The notes: generated from the letters alone by a model not told the origin. 64,000 nt of DNA from Paenibacillus lemnae (GCF_012933385.1 NZ_JABBPN010000010.1:1-64000), one strand, 5' to 3'. Positions 27,839 through 35,875 are shown, counted from the first letter of the stretch. Numbers and translations: made by a program.

Positions 27839-28399
27839 TCACTCTCCCGTCGAACGGTAGACGACAAAATTGCCCTGAAACACCATCTCGTCACCGACGT
27901 AGGTGAACACTTCTACCTTCGCCTTCTGTGCGGCATGGGAGCGCACATACGCTTTGGCGATGCATTTCTCACCAAGATGGACCTGCCTGAGAAAACGAAT
28001 GTCCGCAGACGTGGTCAGAGCGATCTCATCATTGATGACGGCAACCGCCAGGGAGTTGGCCTGGGCAAATACATAATGCCCGCGGGCAATCTTCGTCCTG
28101 CTGAACACATGCTCCTCACGAATTTCAAACATGGAAATACCGCTTTTATCCAGTTGAAGATCAACGACATCTCCGACCACTTCCTCCAGAGAAAGAGACC
28201 TGACCTGATCGTAGGAATGCTCGGCCATTTGCTTCATTCGTTCCCTGAGCTCCGGGATCCCGAGCTCCATTCGGTCCAGGCGTATGGTTTGAATACTCAC
28301 TTTAAGCTGGCGCGTCAATTCCCGGTCGGTGACGAAAGGGTTATCGTCAATCATCTGTACCAAACGCCGATGGCGTTCTTTTTTTGTAAGACGTTCGAT
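27839..28399 (-). CDS. fapR: Fatty-acid and phospholipid biosynthesis repressor FapR, apparent ATC start
   Basis: FapR represses the fap regulon and is released by malonyl-CoA. The protein shows an N-terminal DeoR-like HTH (FVTDRELTRQLKVSIQTIRL) and a C-terminal hot-dog domain (FAQANSLAVAVINDEIALT). The first standard start codon (TTG at 28363) has no ribosome binding site and would remove the KKERHRRL segment that FapR proteins keep. Twelve codons upstream an ATC at 28399 lies 10 nt after AAGGAG and gives a 186-residue protein of normal length. An ATC start, a base error replacing ATG, or the short TTG form remain alternatives. Confidence 0.9.
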   Translation of the reverse strand: MERLTKKERHRRLVQMIDDNPFVTDRELTRQLKVSIQTIRLDRMELGIPELRERMKQMAEHSYDQVRSLSLEEVVGDVVDLQLDKSGISMFEIREEHVFSRTKIARGHYVFAQANSLAVAVINDEIALTTSADIRFLRQVHLGEKCIAKAYVRSHAAQKAKVEVFTYVGDEMVFQGNFVVYRSTGE

Positions 28400-28468
28400 G
28401 ACGATCCAACTCCTTCTGCCGCAGGGGCGCCAATAATATATATGAAAAAAAGATCATTTCATTATTAT

Positions 28469-28485
28469 TTAGAACCTGGTACTAA
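28469..28485. promoter_or_regulatory. FapR operator
   Basis: TTAGAACCTGGTACTAA matches the known 17-bp FapR palindrome (TTAGTACCTGATACTAA type) with few differences. It lies 69 bp upstream of the inferred fapR start, with AT-rich -10-like sequence (TAAATA/TAATAA, minus strand) next to it, which fits autoregulation of fapR and control of plsX-fabH-fabD-fabG. Confidence 0.85.
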
Positions 28486-28532
28486 GATTAAGTATAAAGG
28501 ATGTTGATATAAAAAGAAAGAGAAGTTCAGAC

Positions 28533-28566
28533 AAAAAAAATAGCACCTCATCATAGATGAAGTACT
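28533..28566 (-). terminator. Terminator after rpmF
   Basis: Minus-strand AGTACTTCATC-TAT-GATGAGGTGCT (11-bp stem with G-U pairs) followed by ATTTTTTTT. It separates the yceD-rpmF unit from the FapR-controlled promoter. Confidence 0.88.
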
Positions 28567-28579
28567 AATTGAATGGCAA

Positions 28580-28753
28580 CTATTGTTTGATGATCTCTCT
28601 TGCTTTGTAAGTTCCGCACACTTTGCAAACGCGGTGAGACAACTTCAATTCTCCGCATTGCTCGCATTTCACCATACCCGGCACAGCCAGTTTAAAGTGA
28701 GTACGACGCTTGTCACGACGTGTTTTGGACGTTCTACGTTGAGGTACTGCCAT
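28580..28753 (-). CDS. rpmF: 50S ribosomal protein L32
   Basis: A 57-residue L32 starting [20 protein letters not shown], with a zinc ribbon formed by CEQC and CKVC. This is the zinc-containing (C+) form. ATG at 28753 with GGAGGTGGGAACAC. It follows yceD, the near-universal pairing. Confidence 0.97.
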   Translation of the reverse strand: MAVPQRRTSKTRRDKRRTHFKLAVPGMVKCEQCGELKLSHRVCKVCGTYKAREIIKQ

Positions 28754-28804
28754 GTGTTCCCACCTCCTTATCAATCAGCCCGTTTGCACGGGATGTCAAA
28801 TCCA

Positions 28805-29314
28805 TCATTTAAAAAAGTCCTTCAGTCCAGCCAGCCTCGGGTCGATCACTTCCGTATCGCAATCGCAGGAGCCCTCGTTGAGATCTCTACCGCATTTCGG
28901 GCAGAGTCCGCTGCAGTCCTCCCTGCAAACCGGGGCCAGTGGAAGATAGAGCAGCAATGTCTCCTTCACATAGTCAGTGAGATCCACACTCTCGCCTTGA
29001 ACATATGTGATATCGTCATTCTCATCCTGGACATTCTCCAGGTTCTCTACCGGCTGGAATACCTCGTGAAAAGGGATGTCCACATGATCAGCAGCCGGAT
29101 TCAAGCATCTGGAGCACTGCATAACCAGATTCCCTTGTAATCGACCGGACACATGTACCGATCCATCAATGGAAGGTCTTGCTGTCAGATCCGCAAGAAG
29201 CGGCTCTGCCTCAATAATATCCTTCCGGCCTTTCAAGACCTGGGAGACATCCACAGTTTGATGGAACTGTAACGGTTGATCGCTGGTTGTCAATTTTCGA
29301 AATTGAATAAGCAT
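28805..29314 (-). CDS. yceD: YceD/DUF177-family protein (YlbN)
   Basis: A 169-residue member of DUF177, which is co-encoded with rpmF in most bacteria and has been linked to 23S rRNA accumulation. Two Cys pairs are visible: CSRC near residue 70 and a C-terminal CREDCSGLCPKCGRDLNEGS block that could bind zinc. ATG at 29314 is 8 nt after GGAG. A strong promoter is directly upstream. Confidence 0.93.
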   Translation of the reverse strand: MLIQFRKLTTSDQPLQFHQTVDVSQVLKGRKDIIEAEPLLADLTARPSIDGSVHVSGRLQGNLVMQCSRCLNPAADHVDIPFHEVFQPVENLENVQDENDDITYVQGESVDLTDYVKETLLLYLPLAPVCREDCSGLCPKCGRDLNEGSCDCDTEVIDPRLAGLKDFFK

Positions 29315-29341
29315 ATCCATCACTCCAAACAAACAAAGATT

Positions 29342-29371
29342 ATTATACCGATTCACTGTGACTTTTGTCAA
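29342..29371 (-). promoter_or_regulatory. Consensus sigma-A promoter for yceD-rpmF
   Basis: Minus-strand TTGACA (29366-29371) and TATAAT (29342-29347), both perfect hexamers, are 18 bp apart. This is the strongest promoter I can see in the window and suits a ribosomal-protein transcript. Confidence 0.9.
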
Positions 29372-29498
29372 CAGGATATCAAAAGCAAGTTTGGGATTGT
29401 GCGCATGATGACAAGTATGACATGCATAACTGCATCCGCTCTAATTATTCTTGCTGAACAGCATGCTGATTATGATATATTTTTTACAAGGAGTTGAT

Positions 29499-30737
29499 AT
29501 GGTGAAAACCGTCGGAATGATCGTGGAATACAATCCTCTACATAATGGACATGTTCTCCATTATAAAAGGTCCAAAGCCATAACGGATGCAGAATGCGCA
29601 GTGGCTGTCATGAGCGGTCATTTTCTGCAGCGCGGGGAACCTGCCCTAATCGGCAAGCGTTCCCGAGCGGAAATGGCACTGCACATGGGTGCTGACCTTG
29701 TCATAGAACTTCCCGTAGCCTATGCCGTCCAGCCAGCTGAGTGGTTTGCTTATGGCGCAGTTTCCCTCTTGCATGCCACGGGCGTTGTGGACAGTCTCTG
29801 CTTCGGATCAGAGCAGGGTTCGCTGTCGTCCCTCCGGCCGCTCGCTGCACAATTGGCACGTGAAGACAGCGGACTGAAAGTGGAAATCTCAAAACAGCTG
29901 TCGTCCGGAATCAGTTTCCCTGCAGCCTTTGCAGCTGCAGCAGGACATGTCCAAGGGGTTTCCCCTCAAGATGCAGAAGAAATTTCATTACTGTTAAGCA
30001 GGCCGAACAATTCACTCGGGCTTCACTACCTTATTGCATTAGAGCGGCTTCAAAGCCGGATAGAACCTTATACCATCCCGCGGGACACCGCCCAGTACCA
30101 TGATCCGCTGCCCGCCGGCCCCTCTATTGCAAGCGCGACCTCAATCCGCAGGCTGATTCTGGAGAACGGGCTTGGAGCCGCAGCCCCCTATGTGCCTGAT
30201 TATACCCTGCATATTTTACAGAAAGCATTTACTCAAGGCAACGGACCCTTCACCTGGGAGAGCTTCCGCCATCCGTTGTTTCACCTGCTGCATACCTTGA
30301 ATACCCATCAATTAGAGCGGCTGCTGGAGGTCGGCGAAGGTCTGGAGCACCGAATCAAAAAGATACTGCCTCGGCTGAACAGCTTCAGTGTGGAAGAACT
30401 GCTTACTATACTGAAAACGAAACGCTACACCCGTACCAGACTGCAGCGCATGCTAATGCACATTCTGCTTCATCACAGCAAGGAACAGCTCTCACGCACC
30501 GAACTCGTCCGAGGTCCCGGATATATTCGTATCCTGGGATTCAGCGAGAAAGGCCGGCTGCTGCTGAAGGAAATGAAACGCACGGCCACACTCCCTGTTG
30601 TTACACGGGCAGCTGCTTTGAATCATCCTCAGCTTGATCTGGATCTGCAGGCTTCCGCCGTATATGCTGCTGCATCGGGCCAGCCGCAGATGTCTTTGAT
30701 GTATGAAGACTACCGCTTGCCTCCGGTTAAGATTTAG
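29499..30737 (+). CDS. tmcAL: tRNA(Met) cytidine acetate ligase TmcAL (YlbM)
   Basis: TmcAL forms N4-acetylcytidine at the wobble base of elongator tRNA-Met using acetate and ATP. The 412-residue protein has the nucleotidyltransferase motif EYNPLHNGHVLHY at the N-terminus, MSGHFLQRGEPAL and LSRPNNSLGLHY. ATG at 29499 follows AAGGAG; the frame extends 16 codons upstream without a site. It is divergent from yceD and overlaps ylbL tail-to-tail by 11 bp. Confidence 0.93.
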   Translation: MVKTVGMIVEYNPLHNGHVLHYKRSKAITDAECAVAVMSGHFLQRGEPALIGKRSRAEMALHMGADLVIELPVAYAVQPAEWFAYGAVSLLHATGVVDSLCFGSEQGSLSSLRPLAAQLAREDSGLKVEISKQLSSGISFPAAFAAAAGHVQGVSPQDAEEISLLLSRPNNSLGLHYLIALERLQSRIEPYTIPRDTAQYHDPLPAGPSIASATSIRRLILENGLGAAAPYVPDYTLHILQKAFTQGNGPFTWESFRHPLFHLLHTLNTHQLERLLEVGEGLEHRIKKILPRLNSFSVEELLTILKTKRYTRTRLQRMLMHILLHHSKEQLSRTELVRGPGYIRILGFSEKGRLLLKEMKRTATLPVVTRAAALNHPQLDLDLQASAVYAAASGQPQMSLMYEDYRLPPVKI

Positions 30738-31767
30738 AGGGCAGACCTGTCATATAATCGATCGCATCCTGAAGCTTGTCGACCGGGATCAGCTTCATAT
30801 CGGTGCCGATGGATTCTGCTTTAGCTTGGGCATCGTCATAGTTTTTTCTAGGCACAAAAAATAATTCAGCGCGTTCCCGGTCGGCAGCAACAATTTTATG
30901 AACAATCCCTCCGATGGGCCCGACGATTCCATCCTTGGTGATTGTTCCTGTGCCGGCCGTGCGATATCCTTTTGACAAATCACCTGGTGTGAGCTGATTA
31001 TAAATTTCCATCGTAAACATCAGCCCTGCTGACGGACCACCGATATTCGTTGCGGCAAATGTGACTTCGTGATCCGAATTCTCAGGCTGAATCTTCTGCA
31101 TTGTGGCGATCATGACACCAAGACCTGGTCTTGTGGCTCCCGTCTTATTATCAGTGATTGCGACCAGCGGGACCGTTTCGGTAACGTCTTTTCCGGCCCG
31201 CTCCAACTTCACTTCCACCTTCTCGCCAACCTCAAGTGATCCCAGCAGTTCTGCCAGCCTGGTGTTGTCTGTAGTCGATTCTCCGTTCACAGAAATCAAT
31301 CGGTCTCCCGGGCGGAAATAGGAACTATTGCCGCTTTTATCGGGTACAGAAAGAACAAAAATGTAGTCTGATACGATATTATAATCTATACCAGCGGCAT
31401 GATAAGCCGCTTCCACAGCAAGAGACTGAGATGAATTCATATAAAATACTTGTGTAGCCGCATACTCTTCTCTGGTCTGATCTCCGAGCCTCTTTTCCTT
31501 CTGCACAATTTCACTGTCGGCATTAAATGCAGAATAGGCGAGCAGTGCAATGTTCGCATAACTGGCAGACACGGTCGTCAGCATAAAGCTGCCCTTTTCC
31601 TGTGTGTCTCCGTTCTCGACTGTGATCATCGGCTTAATCTCTTCCGCACTTCCCGGCTGATAGATCAGATAAGGCGTTGGCATATACACAACAACATAGA
31701 CCATAACAGCGACCAATAAAAAGTAGAGTAGTACCCTTAGTCCATTCGGTTTTCCGTGTTCCTTCAT
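30727..31767 (-). CDS. ylbL: YlbL-type membrane PDZ-Lon protease
   Basis: A 346-residue protein with one N-terminal membrane segment (residues about 10-28), a PDZ domain around 150-220 (YFRPGDRLISVNGEST) and a Lon-type S16 protease domain whose Ser is in GGPSAGLMFTMEI and Lys in GGIVHKIVAADRE. Homologues include B. subtilis YlbL and streptococcal SepM. ATG at 31767 follows AAAGGAG. The gene faces tmcAL and their stop regions overlap. Confidence 0.92.
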   Translation of the reverse strand: MKEHGKPNGLRVLLYFLLVAVMVYVVVYMPTPYLIYQPGSAEEIKPMITVENGDTQEKGSFMLTTVSASYANIALLAYSAFNADSEIVQKEKRLGDQTREEYAATQVFYMNSSQSLAVEAAYHAAGIDYNIVSDYIFVLSVPDKSGNSSYFRPGDRLISVNGESTTDNTRLAELLGSLEVGEKVEVKLERAGKDVTETVPLVAITDNKTGATRPGLGVMIATMQKIQPENSDHEVTFAATNIGGPSAGLMFTMEIYNQLTPGDLSKGYRTAGTGTITKDGIVGPIGGIVHKIVAADRERAELFFVPRKNYDDAQAKAESIGTDMKLIPVDKLQDAIDYMTGLPSKS

Positions 31768-31798
31768 ATTTGATGGCTCCTTTCCCGGGTGCAGTCTT

Positions 31799-31829
31799 GG
31801 TCTAAAGGTTGATCTCATCTGCATAAAGT
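31799..31829 (+). promoter_or_regulatory. Candidate sigma-E promoter for ylbJ
   Basis: GGTCTAAA (31799-31806) and CATAAAGT (31822-31829), 15 bp apart, resemble sporulation sigma-E boxes. ylbJ is a mother-cell sigma-E gene in B. subtilis. The -35 match is partial. Confidence 0.4.
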
Positions 31830-31865
31830 GGTACTAGCCATGTTTACGCGGAAAGGAGATCCCTT

Positions 31866-33074
31866 ATGAATAAAGGCAAGTCCGCCAGCCGGACATCCGG
31901 CATGTGGATGACCATCACCCTTGGTGCTGCAGCATTTCTGCTGGTGATTGCTGTCGTAGGCGGTTCTGAACCTGTTTTTCAAGCCTCAATACAAGCTTTA
32001 AAGCTGTGGTGGAATATTGTTTTCCCAGCTTTGCTGCCATTCCTGGTGCTGGCCGAAATCCTGATTGCTTTCGGTTGGGCTCAAGGTCTGGGGGTACTGC
32101 TCGACCCTTTCATGCGCAGGGTGTTTCATCTGCCGGGTTCAGCGGGCTGGGTTCTGGTTACGGGAATGACTGCCGGTTTCCCGGCCGGGGCACAGGCTGC
32201 GGCCTCTGCTCTGCAGCAGGGCAGCCTTATGCCGCAGGATACCCACCGGCTGGTTTCCCTGTCTCACTTCTGTAATCCGATGACGATCCTGGTCGTGATC
32301 GGATCCGGACTGCTGCACCAGCCGGATGCCGGCTATTTGCTCTTGTGCACACACTGGATCTCGGGACTGCTTGCTGCGTGGTTATTCACACTGAAGGACA
32401 GATATGTACACTCGGGCTCTTCTTATCCTGTATCTGGTCAACAAACAGCCCAAGGTTCTGTCTTGATCCGGGCTGTCCATGCGGCTGAGGAAGCCAGAAA
32501 CCGGGATGGCCGCAGCTTCGGGAGGCTGCTCGGTGATTCTGTAACAAGATCCGTTCAAACCCTTATGGTAACAGGCGGTTACATTATTATTTTCGCCGTG
32601 ATGGTTCAAATCGTAACCATGTATCTCCCGTTTATTTCAACACTTGCCGCCTCCGGACTGCTGGAGCTGTACGCTGGCGCTAGAAATTGGAGTGAAACCC
32701 CATTTATTCATTCAGGCGCACTGCAGCTGGCCGCTTTATCCGCACTATTAGCATGGAGCGGGATCAGCGCACAGCTGCAAACCCTCTCCACCATAAAGGC
32801 GGTATCTTCCACATGGGGACCGTTCATCATGTCCAGGCTGCTTCACGCCGTACTGGCCTTCGGACTGACACTGATTCTTTGGAAACCGGTTCTTGCACCT
32901 GTATCCATTCTGCCCGCTTTCGGGGAAGTGCCTGGACACCAGAGTGGTCATGACCCATCATTCGACTTATGGCACGGGCTTCTCATGCTGCTTCAGTGGC
33001 AGATCATGATATTCGCAGGATTGATCCTGTTGTTCATCACCATGTCAAGAATGTTTATAAAGCGGACTCCTTAA
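31866..33074 (+). CDS. ylbJ: Sporulation integral membrane protein YlbJ
   Basis: A 402-residue polytopic protein with two nucleoside-recognition (Gate) domains, e.g. WWNIVFPALLPFLVLAEILI and the core TAGFPAGAQAAASALQQGSL followed by HFCNPMTILVVIGSG. YlbJ is required for spore cortex formation in B. subtilis. The ATG follows AAAGGAGATCCCTT. It overlaps coaD tail-to-tail by 20 bp. Confidence 0.93.
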   Translation: MNKGKSASRTSGMWMTITLGAAAFLLVIAVVGGSEPVFQASIQALKLWWNIVFPALLPFLVLAEILIAFGWAQGLGVLLDPFMRRVFHLPGSAGWVLVTGMTAGFPAGAQAAASALQQGSLMPQDTHRLVSLSHFCNPMTILVVIGSGLLHQPDAGYLLLCTHWISGLLAAWLFTLKDRYVHSGSSYPVSGQQTAQGSVLIRAVHAAEEARNRDGRSFGRLLGDSVTRSVQTLMVTGGYIIIFAVMVQIVTMYLPFISTLAASGLLELYAGARNWSETPFIHSGALQLAALSALLAWSGISAQLQTLSTIKAVSSTWGPFIMSRLLHAVLAFGLTLILWKPVLAPVSILPAFGEVPGHQSGHDPSFDLWHGLLMLLQWQIMIFAGLILLFITMSRMFIKRTP

Positions 33075-33567
33075 ACTTCTTCCTTAACGCCCGATCAACC
33101 TCGGGTGGTACAAGATCGGTTGTATCTCCGTTAAAATGTGCTATCTCCTTAACCAGGCTCGAGCTGAGATAAGAGTATTTGGGATTGGTCATCATGAATA
33201 TCGTTTCGGCATCCGGATTCAGCTTATGGTTGGTTGAAGCCAGCTGGAGCTCATACTCAAAATCGGTCACCGACCGGATTCCGCGAACGATCACATTGGC
33301 ATCTTTTTGACGAACATAGTTAGCCAAGAGATCTCTGAAGCTGTCGATTTGTACATTTGGCAGATGAGACGTGCACTGACTGAGCAGTTCCTTCCGCTCT
33401 TCCACCGAGAACAGCGGATTTTTACTCAAATTGTTCAGTACAGCGACAATAAGCAGATCAAACTGCCGGGATGCTCTCGTAATGATATCCATGTGTCCCA
33501 TCGTAACCGGATCAAACGTGCCGGGATATACCGCCACACGGTATGATTTTTGCGGTTCTGTTGTCAT
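33055..33567 (-). CDS. coaD: Phosphopantetheine adenylyltransferase
   Basis: CoaD converts 4'-phosphopantetheine and ATP to dephospho-CoA. The 170-residue protein has AVYPGTFDPVTMGHMDII (T-x-G-H motif), VRGIRSVTDFEYELQLA and YLSSSLVKEIA. ATG at 33567 with GAGGAGGTATTTTAAC is chosen although the frame is open 52 codons further upstream, through rsmD. It starts 1 bp after the rsmD stop. Confidence 0.96.
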   Translation of the reverse strand: MTTEPQKSYRVAVYPGTFDPVTMGHMDIITRASRQFDLLIVAVLNNLSKNPLFSVEERKELLSQCTSHLPNVQIDSFRDLLANYVRQKDANVIVRGIRSVTDFEYELQLASTNHKLNPDAETIFMMTNPKYSYLSSSLVKEIAHFNGDTTDLVPPEVDRALRKKFKESAL

Positions 33568-33568
33568 G

Positions 33569-34162
33569 TTAAAATACCTCCTCGCCGGATAGATCCGGCT
33601 TGCTGTCTGTTGGTGCATATTCATATATGGACACGCTGGTTTCGCCATACCGTGCACTCCGAAGATGATGAAAAGATTCCAGCTGCTCCGGATAAGTATG
33701 AGATGACCCGTATTCCAGGACAACTAAAGCACCGGGGTTCAGCAAACCACGCGAGATCATGTCCAGCATCAGTGCATCTGCGTCGGTCATGCGGTAAGGA
33801 GGATCCAGAAATACGAGATCGAACCTATAGTCTCTCTTCTGCAGCACTTTTAATGCTCTGGCCGCATCATTGCGGAATACTTCTGCCTGACGTTCAAAAC
33901 CCGCAGCATTCAGATTGTATCTGATCGTTTCAATGCTCTTCGGTTCTGTATCGATAAAGACGGCCTTCTCTATGCCGCGGCTCATGCTTTCAATGCCTAA
34001 TCCGCCGGTACCGGCAAACAGATCCAGCGTCGTTCCGCCATCAAAATAAGGTCCGATCATGCTGAAGATCGCTTCTTTCACTTTGTCCGTCGTCGGACGG
34101 GTGCCTGTCCCCGGCACGCTTTTGAGGGGCCGGCCCTTGGCACTTCCCGATATTACTCTCAA
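33569..34162 (-). CDS. rsmD: 16S rRNA (guanine966-N2)-methyltransferase RsmD
   Basis: RsmD methylates G966 of 16S rRNA. The protein has RVISGSAKGRPLKSVPG, the AdoMet motif LDLFAGTGGLGIESMSRG and the catalytic FLDPPYRM. Homologues begin at MRVISG, which corresponds to a TTG at 34162 preceded by GGGTGG, giving 197 residues. An ATG 16 codons upstream (34210) lacks a good site but cannot be excluded. It is coupled to coaD. Confidence 0.93.
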   Translation of the reverse strand: MRVISGSAKGRPLKSVPGTGTRPTTDKVKEAIFSMIGPYFDGGTTLDLFAGTGGLGIESMSRGIEKAVFIDTEPKSIETIRYNLNAAGFERQAEVFRNDAARALKVLQKRDYRFDLVFLDPPYRMTDADALMLDMISRGLLNPGALVVLEYGSSHTYPEQLESFHHLRSARYGETSVSIYEYAPTDSKPDLSGEEVF

Positions 34163-34276
34163 TGTTGTTCCACCCGTTTCCTGTCCTAATTTATGAGAAT
34201 ATCGTAACATAATCTTCCGCTTATGAAAAAGAAATGATACAGCGATCCATTTTTTTCAATTTGGGAGGTATAGATC

Positions 34277-34418
34277 CGGGCGCAGCGGGCATCCTAAAGC
34301 TATCGACATCAAAAGTGTCGTAGACAACCGCGGAGAAGACTTACGTTTCCCCATAAGCTCTTCGTCCGGTTTCTCCTCTCCCATGAGGGCGCTCTGCAAA
34401 GGGCGCCCGATTTTTTTT
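34277..34418 (+). ncRNA. Candidate structured RNA ending in an intrinsic terminator
   Basis: The plus strand of this gene-free interval can fold extensively. CTATCGACA ... TGTCGTAG forms a hairpin at about 34300-34323. AACCG-GAAGA-TTA pairs with TAA-TCTTC-CGGTT as an elongated interrupted stem at about 34326-34371. The terminator hairpin ends it. CGGGCGC at 34277-34283 can pair with GCGCCCG at 34403-34409, which also forms the terminator stem, giving either a 5'-3' closing stem or an antiterminator-like switch. No plus-strand gene follows. No clear promoter was identified, and no known RNA family is recognised. Confidence 0.4.
34387..34418 (+). terminator. Plus-strand intrinsic terminator
   Basis: GGGCGC (34387-34392) and GCGCCC (34403-34408) pair around a 10-nt loop and are followed by GA and eight T residues. 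No plus-strand coding gene lies upstream for more than 1 kb, so it ends a non-coding transcript or blocks antisense transcription. Confidence 0.75.
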
Positions 34419-34445
34419 GACTTCATCTCCATAAGTGTCAAAGCA

Positions 34446-34483
34446 TAGAAAAACAACCCTCACCGTAAATCGGCAGGGTTGTC
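34446..34483 (-). terminator. Terminator of the yjcZ-like microgene
   Basis: Minus-strand ACAACCCT ... AGGGTTGT (8-bp stem, 14-nt loop) followed by TTTTTC, about 55 bases beyond the microgene stop codon. Confidence 0.8.
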
Positions 34484-34536
34484 GTACCGGGATCATTGCA
34501 TGAAGTTGAATACCCACGGCTGTATGAATCCTGGAA

Positions 34537-34635
34537 TTAGATGAACGCGCGAGTAATAATCACCAACAGAATGAACAAAACCAGGATCGCGCCGACAGAA
34601 CTTCCATAACCATATCCAACAGCTGCTCCGCTCAC
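34537..34635 (-). CDS. YjcZ-family sporulation microprotein
   Basis: A 32-residue product starts at a GTG (34635) preceded by GGGGAGGGATTCAT. It reads MSGAAVGYGYGSSVGAILVL and continues with a hydrophobic segment ending ITRAFI. The Gly/Tyr-rich start plus single short membrane helix is the hallmark of the YjcZ/YtzL-type small sporulation proteins, which are easily missed in annotation. A sigma-K-like -10 (CATATCTTA at 34665-34673, minus strand) is present, but no clear -35. It has its own terminator. Confidence 0.8.
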   Translation of the reverse strand: MSGAAVGYGYGSSVGAILVLFILLVIITRAFI

Positions 34636-34754
34636 ATGAATCCCTCCCCTTTTCGGACATAACATAAGATATGCCTTACAGGAATAAAGGAACCGGGCGC
34701 ATGCCCTGATGCTTCATAATTGAGGAAACTGCCCATAAGCAGCACATTATTTGC

Positions 34755-35033
34755 TCAGCTTATGTCCTGCTGTGTATAACCCGGCACGTCCTGACCCGGA
34801 GTTTGATCTGCAAGCTGTTCTGCGCTTTCTTGAATCTTTTTGGTGCGCCGGTCGATCAATCCAGCCTCACCCATCTCACGGTATTTACGCATCCAAATTT
34901 TCAAACGACCAATATCGGATATTTGCAGCAATGCAGCCACCTCTTTTTTGGTCATGCCATCCAGCCGCATAGCGACTGCTTTTTTCTTTATATCAAAACT
35001 ATAATACTGAAACGTCTGGCCCTTCTTCGCCAT
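34755..35033 (-). CDS. Orphan HTH protein resembling IS3-type OrfA
   Basis: A 92-residue protein with a helix-turn-helix (KKKAVAMRLDGMTKKEVAAL, then LLQISDIGRLKIWMRKYREM) of the type at the N-terminus of IS3/IS150 transposase OrfA. There is no OrfB, no terminal inverted repeat and no target duplication nearby. It has its own good ribosome binding site (GAGGTGATGTTGA), which suggests a domesticated DNA-binding protein rather than debris, but this is inference. DNA target unknown. Confidence 0.65.
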   Translation of the reverse strand: MAKKGQTFQYYSFDIKKKAVAMRLDGMTKKEVAALLQISDIGRLKIWMRKYREMGEAGLIDRRTKKIQESAEQLADQTPGQDVPGYTQQDIS

Positions 35034-35119
35034 TCAACATCACCTCTTATATCTATATCGGCATCAGAGGTTCATTTTTTCATGACATTCGGTGTAAAAT
35101 ACACTTCCGGCTTTTTCGT

Positions 35120-35743
35120 TCAATGATGCAGTGACACAAACCCCATTGCATTGAGCTGTTCTGCAATAACACGATGTCCCTTGGTATTGGGATGAACACC
35201 ATCCAGAGACAGCAGTTCCCGCTCCTGACCCAAAAACAAATCATATATTTCTGCCGTTGGGACCAGGTTTCCGAGGAATTGATTCATTCGGTTGACATAA
35301 CCGGCAGCTTCACTCCAGGATGGATACGGATTATACAGACCGACAGCCCTGAGAATATAAGGATCTGTGCTTCCCGTCTTGAGTCTGCGTATCTCTCTCA
35401 CAATGCCTGACAAATGTACTCTGCTTCGTGCTAGTGCCTGATCCAGAGCCGCATGGTCTGCACGTCCTCCAGACATTTTTACTGCCCGGATCAGATCATT
35501 CCCGCCCACCGATACCGTAATAATCTGGGCGCTTTTCAGATGTTCCCGAAATACCGGATGGTGAAGTACCCGATCATGCAGGGCCGATGAAGTCAAACCG
35601 AGGACACCTAAATTCTCATAAGCCACAAATTTCTGCAGATGATCTTCAGCATAACGCCGGTATAACGGAACAAAACCGCTGCCGGGCAGAGCCCCGATTC
35701 CAAACGTCAAGGAATCGCCGACAGCGGTATAATTATAAACCAT
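35120..35743 (-). CDS. SGNH/GDSL-family hydrolase
   Basis: A 207-residue esterase/lipase-type protein without a signal peptide. Block I is GDSLTFGIG at residues 9-17 (nucleophile Ser11), block III has VSVGGNDLIRA, and block V DGVHPNTKGH carries the Asp/His pair. Bacillales relatives include YlxA-like and LipC-type proteins. Substrate unknown. It reads away from the adjacent GNAT gene's terminator and is probably monocistronic. Confidence 0.9.
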   Translation of the reverse strand: MVYNYTAVGDSLTFGIGALPGSGFVPLYRRYAEDHLQKFVAYENLGVLGLTSSALHDRVLHHPVFREHLKSAQIITVSVGGNDLIRAVKMSGGRADHAALDQALARSRVHLSGIVREIRRLKTGSTDPYILRAVGLYNPYPSWSEAAGYVNRMNQFLGNLVPTAEIYDLFLGQERELLSLDGVHPNTKGHRVIAEQLNAMGFVSLHH

Positions 35744-35847
35744 TCTTTCCCACCTCCACCCCGCTAACTGCGTTATTATATGTGCTCTCCATCGTGACTT
35801 GAAACCGTGATGCGCCTTGGTGGATGCAGATATAAAACGAACATGAC

Positions 35848-35875
35848 AAAAAGGGCGCCTATATTATAGGCACCC
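35848..35875 (-). terminator. Terminator after the GNAT gene
   Basis: Minus-strand GGGTGCCTATA ... TATAGGCGCCC (11-bp stem, tight loop) followed by TTTTTG. Confidence 0.88.

Noticed and set aside
34256..34456. Minus-strand frame of 66 codons, or 42 codons from an internal ATG
   Set aside because: No Shine-Dalgarno before either start, and the stretch is better explained by plus-strand stems and a terminator.
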